Program-made: the position numbers and the translations under genes
Shown: in pieces, positions 20,039 through 27,705 of the stretch
Position numbering within the stretch: the stretch's first letter is position 1
How the letters are laid out: each line of letters starts with the position of its first letter
The notes under the pieces: generated by a model
Seen by the model: only the letters and a program-made list of their open reading frames with translations
Database searches by the model: none
Told to the model about the DNA's origin: nothing
Assembly (NCBI GenBank): GCA_945860295.1
Contig: CAMAQH010000003.1
Span: 186,001 to 250,000, forward strand
Origin: Prosthecobacter debontii
Lineage (GTDB): Bacteria > Verrucomicrobiota > Verrucomicrobiia > Verrucomicrobiales > Verrucomicrobiaceae
Direction: 5' to 3'
DNA: 64,000 nucleotides

Positions 20039-20089
20039 GAGGGCTGATTTATACGGGCGGCGGGAAGCGGGATTATCAAAGTGGCGCTG

Positions 20090-20707
20090 TCACTTGTTGC
20101 GGCTCAGATACGCCGACACTTTTCCTCGCGCGATGGCGATCTCAGCTTCATTCAGACTGAATCCCGTCGTGCCAGACTGCATGAGGTTGGTCGTATCCTG
20201 CCGATGCTTTAAACCGAGCGCGTGACCAATCTCGTGGGATGTCACGCGCGGCAGCGGCTCGTCCAGACCACCGGATACCTCGCGCAACTTCGCCGTGTCC
20301 TTCACGACTATAGGCTCGCCGTAATAGAAGCCGTTGGGCTGCACCTCCTTCACATAGCAGATGTCGATGGCATCAGCGCTGAGTCGATCTTTCGGGATCA
20401 TCGAATGCACTCGGTCAAACTCTGGCTTCAGCCGCATTTCAGGTGGCATTGGGATCGCCGTCGTCGGTGCAATTGATTCGATCTCAAACTGGATGCCTGC
20501 TTGTGCCCAGACTGAGTTTACTTTGCTAAAGATGCGTCGGATGTCTGACTCGACGAGTGTCGTATGCATGGCAGGCATCGAGTCAGATTGTACAAGGTGG
20601 ACACGCACCGGGAGAGTGATCGTCGGCAGCGGTACAATCAAAGATTCCTGACTCGGCGCCACTCCACCAAGAGCAACAGCGACTAGAGCGATGAGTGCAG
20701 TTTTCAT
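20090..20707 (-). CDS. Secreted matrixin-like zinc metallopeptidase
   Basis: 205 aa with an N-terminal signal peptide (MKTALIALVAVALGGVAPSQ). The catalytic zinc motif HEIGHALGLKH (HExxHxxGxxH) is near residue 160, as in matrixins and related metzincins, followed by the NLMQSGTTGFSLN segment where metzincins have the Met-turn. The preceding domain contains a FSKVNSVWAQAGIQFEI segment, frequent in bacterial matrixin-like proteins that handle time/date-like folds upstream of the site. There is no obvious propeptide Cys switch. The substrate is unknown. It is separated from the DUF1501 gene by 51 bp. Confidence 0.82.
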   Translation of the reverse strand: MKTALIALVAVALGGVAPSQESLIVPLPTITLPVRVHLVQSDSMPAMHTTLVESDIRRIFSKVNSVWAQAGIQFEIESIAPTTAIPMPPEMRLKPEFDRVHSMIPKDRLSADAIDICYVKEVQPNGFYYGEPIVVKDTAKLREVSGGLDEPLPRVTSHEIGHALGLKHRQDTTNLMQSGTTGFSLNEAEIAIARGKVSAYLSRNK

Positions 20708-20726
20708 GATGAGGCCAAGCGAGCGG

Positions 20727-21584
20727 CTACTTCTTCAGCACCTTCGCCAAGAACTCTGTCAGCGCTTTCGTCGCAGGATCATCGGGCAGACCGAGATCAT
20801 CGTTGAGCTTCACATGGCCGCTGTCCTTCGCGCCGAAGATGGTCACGGGAATGCCCGCCTCCTGCAGCACATTGCCCAGCCGCTTGGCTTGGGCACTGGT
20901 GTCTGGACTGGAGGCAATGTGCAGAATCAGGAACGGCGGGATGCTTTTACCTTTCTCGATGTGATACACCGCCGAGAAGTCTTTGTGCTTCTCCGGCGTG
21001 ATGCCGAACTTCTCGCGATGCCCGTTCACGCGAGGCGGGAACTGATGCGCGCGCAGCCGTGTCTCCGCCGTCTCGATGATGGCGGGAATGTCATACGTAT
21101 CGCCGTCCACAGGCACGCAGCCGATGACCGTCTCCAGTGCATTGCCGTTGTCCTTCAGGTAGCTCTCGTCGGTGCAAATGATCGCCGCGAGTTGTGCCCC
21201 GGCGGAGTGACCGCCCACGAGCACGCGCTTTGGATCACCGCCATATTCGGCGATGTGCTGCTGGGTCCATGCGAAGGCTTTCGCGACATCACGAATCAAT
21301 GTGCCCATGTCCACGGTCGGCAGCAGTCGGTAGTTCGTGGACACAAAGACAAAGCCCTTGTCCATGAACCACTGCGGCTTGGTCTTCACCTGCGTTTTGT
21401 CGCCATGCTCCCAGCCGCCACCATGAATCCAAAACACGACCGGCAGGTTCTTGGCATTCGGTGGCGCGTAGATGTCCAGCACCTGGCGCTCGTGGCCGCT
21501 TTCGACGTAGGAGATGTTTGATTTCATATTTTGCGCAACGGCGGTGGTGCAAAGAACAAGGCTGACAAGGAGGATGGACTTCAT
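20727..21584 (-). CDS. Secreted alpha/beta hydrolase (esterase/lipase)
   Basis: 285 aa with a signal peptide ([18 protein letters not shown]). It is an alpha/beta hydrolase of the hormone-sensitive-lipase/carboxylesterase type: the oxyanion-hole HGGG motif in [13 protein letters not shown] near residue 55, the nucleophile elbow GGHSAGAQ near residue 143 and a plausible catalytic His at SGHVKLN near residue 262. The substrate is unknown; such enzymes often sit next to sulfatases and sialidases in PVC genomes. It begins close to a decayed sialidase-like remnant. Confidence 0.87.
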   Translation of the reverse strand: MKSILLVSLVLCTTAVAQNMKSNISYVESGHERQVLDIYAPPNAKNLPVVFWIHGGGWEHGDKTQVKTKPQWFMDKGFVFVSTNYRLLPTVDMGTLIRDVAKAFAWTQQHIAEYGGDPKRVLVGGHSAGAQLAAIICTDESYLKDNGNALETVIGCVPVDGDTYDIPAIIETAETRLRAHQFPPRVNGHREKFGITPEKHKDFSAVYHIEKGKSIPPFLILHIASSPDTSAQAKRLGNVLQEAGIPVTIFGAKDSGHVKLNDDLGLPDDPATKALTEFLAKVLKK

Positions 21585-21612
21585 GGCTGAAGCAATACGT
21601 GCTGAGCCGGGA

Positions 21613-21936
21613 TTACTTTTTCATAGCCACATACTTCGCCAGATCCCGCATCGCGATCACCGTGCAGGCTTCGTCTTTGAGATACTGCATGTACACAGTG
21701 AAAGGTCATCACCGCGATTTTGCTGTCTTTCGCCTGCGCCACGGCGGCCTTGAATTGCACACGGTGAGACGGGCGGATGCTGGTGTAGTTGAAGCCGACT
21801 TTGTCGGAGATGACGTGATGGCTCGGCCAAGTTTTGCCGCCGTCGTGGGAGAACATCTGCTTCATGCGGCTGTTATGATCCCCGCGAATAACGGTGGGTT
21901 GCTCGGTGGCGCCAAGGCGGCAGACAGTAGGACTTT
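21613..21936 (-). pseudogene. Sialidase/BNR-repeat protein remnant, truncated and frameshifted
   Basis: On the minus strand one frame reads LGATEQPTVIRGDHNSRMKQ, then MFSHDGGKTWPSHHVISDKV (an Asp-box/BNR motif, S-x-D-x-G-x-x-W) and continues to AVMTFH. The sense then moves to a neighbouring frame that reads YMQYLKDEACTVIAMRDLAK and ends at TAA (reverse, 21613-21615). The two halves join at about 21,700, so there is one frameshift. The 5' side is cut by an in-frame stop near 21,940, so only the last 100 residues of a sialidase-like exo-enzyme remain. It precedes the esterase gene on the same strand, suggesting a formerly larger catabolic operon. Confidence 0.65.
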
Positions 21937-22096
21937 TTATTCATGTGAGAGTGGCCTCTGAGGGAAGATTCAGAATTTAAGAGCAAGCCTGATCTAGCGT
22001 ACCGTGACAAACCTTATCTAAAACGCGCCCACACAAGCTAGGCGTCGATTTTCATGATTGCCGCCGCCTGCCTTAAACGTGTACTTTAACCCAGCC

Positions 22097-23005
22097 ATGC
22101 CCATCACTCTACCTCCGCTCACTCGTCGTCATTGGATCAAAGGCAGCCTCGCTGCCGCACTCGCGCCGTCTTGGGCGAGGGCGGTGGAGGCACTGAATGC
22201 GGAGACTTGGGTGCTCTTCTCTGACACTCACATCGCCGCTGATGCCAAGCTCGAAGCACGCGGTACGATGATGGCGGACAACCTCACCCGCTGTGTGAAT
22301 CAGGTGCTCAAGATTGGGCAGAAACCATTTGGCGTGATCCTCAATGGTGATGTCGCTTACCTCGACGGCCAGCAGGAGGACTACTCCACCTTTTTGAATC
22401 TCATCGCCCCGCTGCGTGAGAGTGCGATTCAAGTCCACTGCACACTAGGCAATCATGATGACCGCAAGCATTTCATCGGAGCAATGACTAGCCCGCAGGA
22501 TCTGCGTCCGGTTGAGGGCAAGCATGTCGAGCTGCTCAGCAGTGCCACCATGAACTGGGTGCTGCTCGACTCACTGCTTGAGATCAACAAAACGCCTGGC
22601 GAACTCGGCGCTCTCCAGCTCGGCTGGCTTGACCGCACGCTAGCCACCTCAGATGACAAGCCCACGGTCGTGATGACGCATCACAACCCTCAAGGCCCTG
22701 TGCCTGAAGGCAAAAAGTTCACCGGGCTCAATGATAGTGAGGCGCTCTTCACTGTGCTGGCGAAGCACAAGAAGGTGAAGGCCCTCATCTACGGCCACAC
22801 TCACACCTGGGAGCACAAGAAGCATGAGGCCACAGGCATCCATCTCATCAACCTGCCACCCGTGGCCTATGTGTTTAACCAAGAGCGCCCCAATGGCTGG
22901 GTCATCGCCCGTGCCACATCAGAGAAGCTCGAACTCGAACTCCGTGCCCTGAATCCCGCGCACGATCAGCACGGTGAAAAAGTGGAGATCGTCTGGGGCG
23001 CGTGA
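22097..23005 (+). CDS. Secreted metallophosphoesterase
   Basis: 302 aa from ATG 22097, with a Tat-like leader (LTRRHWIKGSLAAALAPSWA). The calcineurin-like metallophosphoesterase motifs are all present: FSDTHIA (D-x-H) near residue 39, LNGDVAYLDG (G-D) near 80, LGNHDD (G-N-H-D) near 117, VMTHHNP near 192 and IYGHTHTWEH (G-H-x-H) near 232. These coordinate the di-metal centre. The substrate is not evident; secreted members hydrolyse phosphomono- or diesters. TTG 22058 would add 13 residues in front of the leader and is less likely. A decayed D-aminoacylase-like gene follows directly on the same strand. Confidence 0.88.
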   Translation: MPITLPPLTRRHWIKGSLAAALAPSWARAVEALNAETWVLFSDTHIAADAKLEARGTMMADNLTRCVNQVLKIGQKPFGVILNGDVAYLDGQQEDYSTFLNLIAPLRESAIQVHCTLGNHDDRKHFIGAMTSPQDLRPVEGKHVELLSSATMNWVLLDSLLEINKTPGELGALQLGWLDRTLATSDDKPTVVMTHHNPQGPVPEGKKFTGLNDSEALFTVLAKHKKVKALIYGHTHTWEHKKHEATGIHLINLPPVAYVFNQERPNGWVIARATSEKLELELRALNPAHDQHGEKVEIVWGA

Positions 23006-23009
23006 ATCA

Positions 23010-23466
23010 CTTCGGCAGCTTCGCATCCAGCTCGCTGAGCTTGAAGCGCACACTCACCACATAGGCTGCGGCCGCAAAGACTACAGCCATGCCGTGATCG
23101 CACTCTTTGCAGATGATCCGAGTTTGAATGGTCTCTCGATGCCCGCAGCGACGAAACGCAGTCGCGGAAGAGACACTGTGGATGAGCAGATCGAGATGCT
23201 GCTCGACATTGAAAAGCGTGGCGGCGGCAGCGGCATCTTCCATGGCATGAATGAGGCAGACTTGATCTGCCGCATCCGCGCAGTGTGGGAACAACGCGCG
23301 CATTCTTGCCCGCTATGTGCGCGAACAAAAAGTGCTGACTTTGACAGATGTCATTCGTCGGATGACCTCACTGCCCGCCGCGACTTTTCATCTCAAAGAT
23401 CGTGGAGTGATTCGTGATGGACATGTGACGGAAGCCCGACCCGGCTGGCCTTTGCGGTGCTCGTAG
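23010..23466 (+). pseudogene. N-acyl-D-amino-acid deacylase (D-aminoacylase) remnant
   Basis: The first part, in one frame, reads FADDPSLNGLSMPAATKRSR, then RDTVDEQIEMLLDI and GGGSGIFHGMNEADLI, which follow the C-terminal half of D-aminoacylases. About 30 bases later the sense jumps to another frame: ARILARYVREQKVLTL, TDVIRRMTSLPAATFHLKD and RGVIRDGHV, ending at TAG 23464-23466. The ~20-residue metal-ligand segment normally between these two pieces is missing, so there is an internal deletion plus frameshift. The whole N-terminal half is absent too. The overlapping ORFs on either strand across the full stretch are not intact genes. Confidence 0.7.
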
Positions 23467-23514
23467 TGACATCTGTACTTGTCAGCTATGGGGAATCTCT
23501 GGCAGTTTGCGAGT

Positions 23515-24933
23515 ATGCTACTCTCTCGTCTTTTCGGTTTCCTGCTTCTCAATCTGACCGCCTCGGCTGAAACGCCACGCCCAAATATTCTCTGGCTCAT
23601 CGCTGAGGATTTTGGGCCGCATCTGGGCTGCTACGGAACGAAGGAAGTCACCACGCCAGTGCTCGATGCGATGGCCGCCAAGGGAATGCGTTTCACACGC
23701 TACTACACGACCGCACCCGTGTGCTCAGCGAGCCGATCTGCTTTTAATACGGGCATGTATCAGACAACCATCGGAGCGCATAATCACCGGAGTCATCGTG
23801 ACGATGGTTACACGCTGCCGAAAGATGTGAAACTGATCAGCGAGCGGATGAAGGACGCTGGCTACTTCACGGCGAACGTTCGGCAATTACCCGCCGAACT
23901 TGGCTTCAAAGGCGCGGGCAAAACAGACTGGAATTTTTCATCTCCCGCGAAGCCTTTTGATTCCGATCAGTGGAATGATCTAAAGGCGCACCAGCCTTTC
24001 TATGCGCAGCTTAATTTCCAAGAGACACACCGCACTTTTCACGCGCCATCCCATGCTGATCCGGCGAAGGTGGAGATCCCGCCCTATTATCCAGATCATG
24101 ATATCACGCGCAAAGACTGGGCCGCGTATCTGGATGCTGCCACGGAACTAGACAAGAAGATCAGCAAGGTGCTGGACCTGCTGAAGCGTGACGGCTTGCT
24201 GGAAAACACGGTGATCTGCTTTGTCGGCGACAACGGGCAGGCGCATGTTCGGGGGAAACAATTTTGCTATGAGGAGGGACTCAACGTGCCCTTCATTATG
24301 CAGTGGCCTGCGAGTCTTGCTGCACCCAAAGGATTCACCGCAGGCGCGGTCAGTGACCGACTGCTCATGTCGATTGATCTCACCGCCACTTCACTCAACC
24401 TCGCCGGTGTGCCGAAGCCTAGTGGGATGCAAGGTCAAGTCTTTCTCGGATCGGCTGCGGAGCCTGCACGTCAGTATGTTTTCGGCGCGCGCGACCGCTG
24501 CGATGAGACGGTCTTCCGCCTGCGCACCGTGCGTGATGCGCGCTACCGCTACATTCGGAATTTCACGCCGAATCAGCCCTTCCTCCAAGCCAACGAGTAC
24601 AAGGAAAAGCAGTATCCCGTCTGGAACCTCATCAAAGAGCTGGCCGCGCAAGATAAACTGACGCCAGTCCAAGCGGTGCTGGCTGCACCAACGATGCCAG
24701 AGGAGGAGCTCTATGACATGCAGACTGATCCTTATCAGATCAAGAATTTAGTCGGCTCGCCCAATCCGGAGTCGCTGGAGGCGCTAGAGCGGTTGCGTGG
24801 CGTATTGGCTCAATGGATCGAGGAAACCAGCGATCAAGGCCGTGTGCCAGAAGCTGAAGACGTGGTTAAAAACGAAGGCCGCACCAAACCCGAGCCAGAG
24901 AAGAGTCAGGGCAAGAAACGGAAGAAGAATTAA
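23515..24933 (+). CDS. Secreted sulfatase
   Basis: 472 aa from ATG 23515, which exposes a signal peptide (MLLSRLFGFLLLNLTASAE). The formylglycine motif is C70-S-A-S-R74 (C-x-A-x-R type), converted by FGE/anaerobic SME to the catalytic residue. PNILWLIAEDFGPHLGCYG at the mature N-terminus gives the metal-binding Asp residues, and VGDNGQAHVRGK near residue 240 supplies the second metal site. Such sulfatases desulfate glycans or steroid sulfates in the periplasm; the Lys-rich C-terminal tail has no known function. Upstream in-frame starts at 23479 and 23488 would bury the signal peptide. Confidence 0.92.
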   Translation: MLLSRLFGFLLLNLTASAETPRPNILWLIAEDFGPHLGCYGTKEVTTPVLDAMAAKGMRFTRYYTTAPVCSASRSAFNTGMYQTTIGAHNHRSHRDDGYTLPKDVKLISERMKDAGYFTANVRQLPAELGFKGAGKTDWNFSSPAKPFDSDQWNDLKAHQPFYAQLNFQETHRTFHAPSHADPAKVEIPPYYPDHDITRKDWAAYLDAATELDKKISKVLDLLKRDGLLENTVICFVGDNGQAHVRGKQFCYEEGLNVPFIMQWPASLAAPKGFTAGAVSDRLLMSIDLTATSLNLAGVPKPSGMQGQVFLGSAAEPARQYVFGARDRCDETVFRLRTVRDARYRYIRNFTPNQPFLQANEYKEKQYPVWNLIKELAAQDKLTPVQAVLAAPTMPEEELYDMQTDPYQIKNLVGSPNPESLEALERLRGVLAQWIEETSDQGRVPEAEDVVKNEGRTKPEPEKSQGKKRKKN

Positions 24934-25186
24934 GCGCCTTGGGGTGGGCTTTGCTTTGCCTTGGCACGCTCACTGACAGCTCTAAGGCTGGCCTCGCGGA
25001 TTCGTTTTAAGCGGCGCAAAAAGCTGGCACTTAATGCACGGGTTTTTAGGCGCATATCGAGATTGGAATAGTTCATGGGCTTGCGGCTGAGACAAGCATA
25101 GCCTGTGAGATGTTCAGCCGCTCGCGCAGACCCAAGACACTTCTTGCACTCGCTGTGGATCGTGTATGTTCGCGCCCCACCGCAAC

Positions 25187-25260
25187 TACCCCTTAGTGTA
25201 ATGGTAACATCACAGATTCTGACTCTGTTGTTCAAGGTTCGAGTCCTTGAGGGGTAGCCA
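25187..25260 (+). tRNA. tRNA-Gln (anticodon CTG)
   Basis: 74 nt with the CCA end encoded (25258-25260). The acceptor stem TACCCCT pairs fully with AGGGGTA, giving U1:A72 and discriminator G73, both identity features of tRNA-Gln. The anticodon stem is ACAGA/TCTGT with loop TTCTGAC, so the anticodon is CTG (reads CAG). The T stem is CAAGG/CCTTG with loop TTCGAGT, and a D arm with AATGGTAA is visible. It lies in the 250-bp gap downstream of the sulfatase and is convergent with the next gene. Confidence 0.95.
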
Positions 25261-25262
25261 CT

Positions 25263-27125
25263 CTATTTCAACATCGGCACTGCGACGACGATACCTAGAT
25301 CGACAGTGGGTTCCGTAAGATCAAGCAATGGCGGCTGAGTGACCTTGCCGCCCTCCTTTGCCAGATTAGTGCCGACGGAAAACAGTAGGCCCTTGAATGG
25401 GTCATACTGCATGGGTTCTCCCGAAAAGGGGTCCATCGGCAAATCCAATAAATAGCCGGGAGACAAATCAGTAAGGCCTGTGGGGAGCTTTTGATGGTCC
25501 GCGACATAACGGCGAATGGCAAAAAAGCAGAGCACCAGCGTGTGGCGTGCTTTTGATAAACTGTGCCGCTCTGGCAGGAGCATGTAGGCATCGATGTGCT
25601 CTGAGAAATAAGCCTCTCCCGAACCATTCGGCTGGAAGAAAAGAGAACGGGGACGGCGCACGCGACGAACAGATTGGGATGACTGCCCAAGGGCCGCGTA
25701 GGGAGCCACGATGGCTTCGTCACGCAATTGACGGAAGGCATCTGCAAAGAGGCCGAGCGTCTCGTGTTTTTTAAAGAACACCCGCGCAGGCCGCTCCTGA
25801 GTCACGCCGCCAGGAAGGGTGTCTAGGGGCACGCCACTGTTCTCACCAAAGATCTGCTTCTTTTCATGCAGATAAAAAGCATTTAGCCCATTTTGAAGAA
25901 GCGCGTCAGATGGCTCACACCGGATGAACTCATCCTGAAAAAGCTTGAGCCGCTGACTGCTTAAACGTGTTTGTTTGAGGATCTCCGCAGTGGTCTGCAC
26001 TGCCGCCATGTGGAGCTCCTGAGCGCGCTCCATGAAGGAAGGCCAAGCCCAAAGCTCCTGCATACGCCGACTCATTTCAGCGATGTCGATGGCTGTGGTG
26101 AACGCAGCTTCTTCATTGCTGAGCCGGATCAGATACGCGGCCTGCGCCTGAAGCAAAATGCGGACATGCGGCCAGGCGGGGTGCTCGCCCAAATCTTCTG
26201 CGTGCCAGGCGGCATGATGCTGATGCCAATCAAAGTCTTCTAGAAGATCCCTCAAATTGTCAAAAGCCACCCCATTCGACTGAACATAAGTGGAGAGAGA
26301 CGGCGTATCCCAATTCCAAGCAGGCTTCATGGCTAGCTCCATGTTCTCGATCTTTTGAATGGCATCCAAGAAGACTTTCAGCCGCTCAGGCGCATTGATT
26401 TTAACCGCCTGATCCACGGGCACCTGCGTGCGCAAATCTTCATCCGACTCGGACTTCGTATCCGTCAGATAAATCCATGCCAGCAAGACAAAGCCAAGCA
26501 GCCCAAGACAGAGCATGATGGGCGACATCCAGGATATTCCCGTGGCTCGGCCATGGCCTTGGCTTGTAGGAACATCTTTAGGGCGGCGCGCAGGAATCAC
26601 CAGCTCAGGAACAGAGGGTGGTTTCGCAGAAGTTTGTATCTTTGTGCGCGGCACCTCCACAACTGTAGCTACTCTAAACGGGGATTCTCTTTTAACCTCT
26701 GCATTCTGATGAGTCGGTTGCGGTGGCTGAAAGCGATTAATATCAAAAGCTGACACTAGCTTGTTCGGAGGTCCCTCTTGGGGAGTTGGTGATGACTCCT
26801 GCGTTACTTTTAGCCCACCAAAACTATGGAAGGATTTAACGAGTAAAGAGGGAACCACGCGAATGGTCGTTTCCTGAACGACTTCCCTTGCCAACACTTC
26901 ACCCGCCGAATTCGCGGTGACCGTCACCATAGGATTCTGCTCAGTCCTCGCCTTGGGCAAAGCCCTAACCTCAGGGGCGGGCGCGGCACCGCTAAGCTTT
27001 AATTCTGGTGCAGCCGTATCATGTCGCACCTGACCGAACGCATAGTCATCATCGAAGCTCCAAGGCGATACCCAACGCGCCGGTTTTTTGGGCGGAGTTT
27101 CGCGTTCATCACGGTGAGGAGTCAT
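25263..27125 (-). CDS. Membrane-anchored hypothetical protein
   Basis: 620 aa. The first ~195 residues are Pro/Lys/Thr-rich and probably disordered in the cytoplasm. A single transmembrane helix follows (MSPIMLCLGLLGFVLLAWIY, about residues 200-222). The remaining ~400 residues are likely periplasmic and mostly helical, with a C-terminal HQKLPTGLTDLSPGYLLDLP, MDPFSGEPM and YDPFKGLLFSVG run, a pattern seen at the end of several PVC proteins with pseudopilin-like or DUF-type periplasmic domains. No enzymatic motif is visible. It ends 3 bp from the tRNA-Gln gene and lies upstream-adjacent to rppH on the same strand. Function unknown. Confidence 0.7.
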   Translation of the reverse strand: MTPHRDERETPPKKPARWVSPWSFDDDYAFGQVRHDTAAPELKLSGAAPAPEVRALPKARTEQNPMVTVTANSAGEVLAREVVQETTIRVVPSLLVKSFHSFGGLKVTQESSPTPQEGPPNKLVSAFDINRFQPPQPTHQNAEVKRESPFRVATVVEVPRTKIQTSAKPPSVPELVIPARRPKDVPTSQGHGRATGISWMSPIMLCLGLLGFVLLAWIYLTDTKSESDEDLRTQVPVDQAVKINAPERLKVFLDAIQKIENMELAMKPAWNWDTPSLSTYVQSNGVAFDNLRDLLEDFDWHQHHAAWHAEDLGEHPAWPHVRILLQAQAAYLIRLSNEEAAFTTAIDIAEMSRRMQELWAWPSFMERAQELHMAAVQTTAEILKQTRLSSQRLKLFQDEFIRCEPSDALLQNGLNAFYLHEKKQIFGENSGVPLDTLPGGVTQERPARVFFKKHETLGLFADAFRQLRDEAIVAPYAALGQSSQSVRRVRRPRSLFFQPNGSGEAYFSEHIDAYMLLPERHSLSKARHTLVLCFFAIRRYVADHQKLPTGLTDLSPGYLLDLPMDPFSGEPMQYDPFKGLLFSVGTNLAKEGGKVTQPPLLDLTEPTVDLGIVVAVPMLK

Positions 27126-27154
27126 TGAGTCCAGCTTAAACAGGAGCTGCGGCC

Positions 27155-27643
27155 TCAGTCACGCGGCATCTCCAGGTCCACCTGAAAAAAATCCATCAAG
27201 ACCTGTCGATAGGTGGCTCGTTTGAATTTCGGCACCCAGCTCATCTGAAATTCATGCGGCAGAATCCACTTCCAACTCGCGAACTCTTGATGCGTCGCCG
27301 CGAGATCAATGTCTGCATCCGTGCCAAGAAAGCGGCATAAAAAATACGTCTGCTCCTGGCCACCATAGATGCCGTACTTGAGTCGGTTCTTGCTGAACGC
27401 ATAACGGTAGCCAGCTCGCTGTTGCACGATCTCTAGCTTGTCACGAGCCACACCGATCTCTTCCGCCAGCTCTCGAAACAGCGCCGTCTCCGCATCTTCA
27501 CCCTCATCGACCCCGCCCTGAGGAAATTGCCAGGCACCTTTGATATTGATTCGTTCAGCCACAAAGATCTGATCCTTCGCATCAAGCAGAATGGCAGCGA
27601 CATTGGGTCTATAAACGATGGGCGTAGCGGGGAGTTCTTCCAT
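27155..27643 (-). CDS. rppH: RNA pyrophosphohydrolase (Nudix)
   Basis: 162 aa. RppH removes pyrophosphate from the 5' end of transcripts and starts RNase E-dependent decay; related enzymes hydrolyse diadenosine polyphosphates. The N-terminal YRPNVAAILLDAKDQIFVAE and AWQFPQGGVDEGED are characteristic, and the full Nudix box G-x5-E-x7-R-E-U-x-E-E-x-G-U is present as GGVDEGEDAETALFRELAEE near residues 43-62. The C-terminal WKWILPHEF and FKRATYRQVLMDF segments match the family. The start ATG 27643 gives the normal length. It could be co-transcribed with its neighbours. Confidence 0.93.
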   Translation of the reverse strand: MEELPATPIVYRPNVAAILLDAKDQIFVAERINIKGAWQFPQGGVDEGEDAETALFRELAEEIGVARDKLEIVQQRAGYRYAFSKNRLKYGIYGGQEQTYFLCRFLGTDADIDLAATHQEFASWKWILPHEFQMSWVPKFKRATYRQVLMDFFQVDLEMPRD

Positions 27644-27705
27644 GAAGGCCCGAGATTACCCGCAGGCGCTGGTTTGTCACACGGTTCGTCGGCTTGTTCG
27701 CCAAT

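Noticed and set aside
22974-23417. 147-codon plus-strand frame and a 98-codon minus-strand frame after the metallophosphoesterase
   Set aside because: The D-aminoacylase homology passes through two plus-strand frames, so neither frame is an intact gene.
24930-25235. Minus-strand frame of 101 codons over the tRNA-Gln gene, and a possible 48-residue basic peptide at 24930-25076
   Set aside because: The longer frame overlaps a clear tRNA in antisense. The short peptide has a plausible start but no homology that I recognise and sits between a stop codon and the tRNA; support is too weak.
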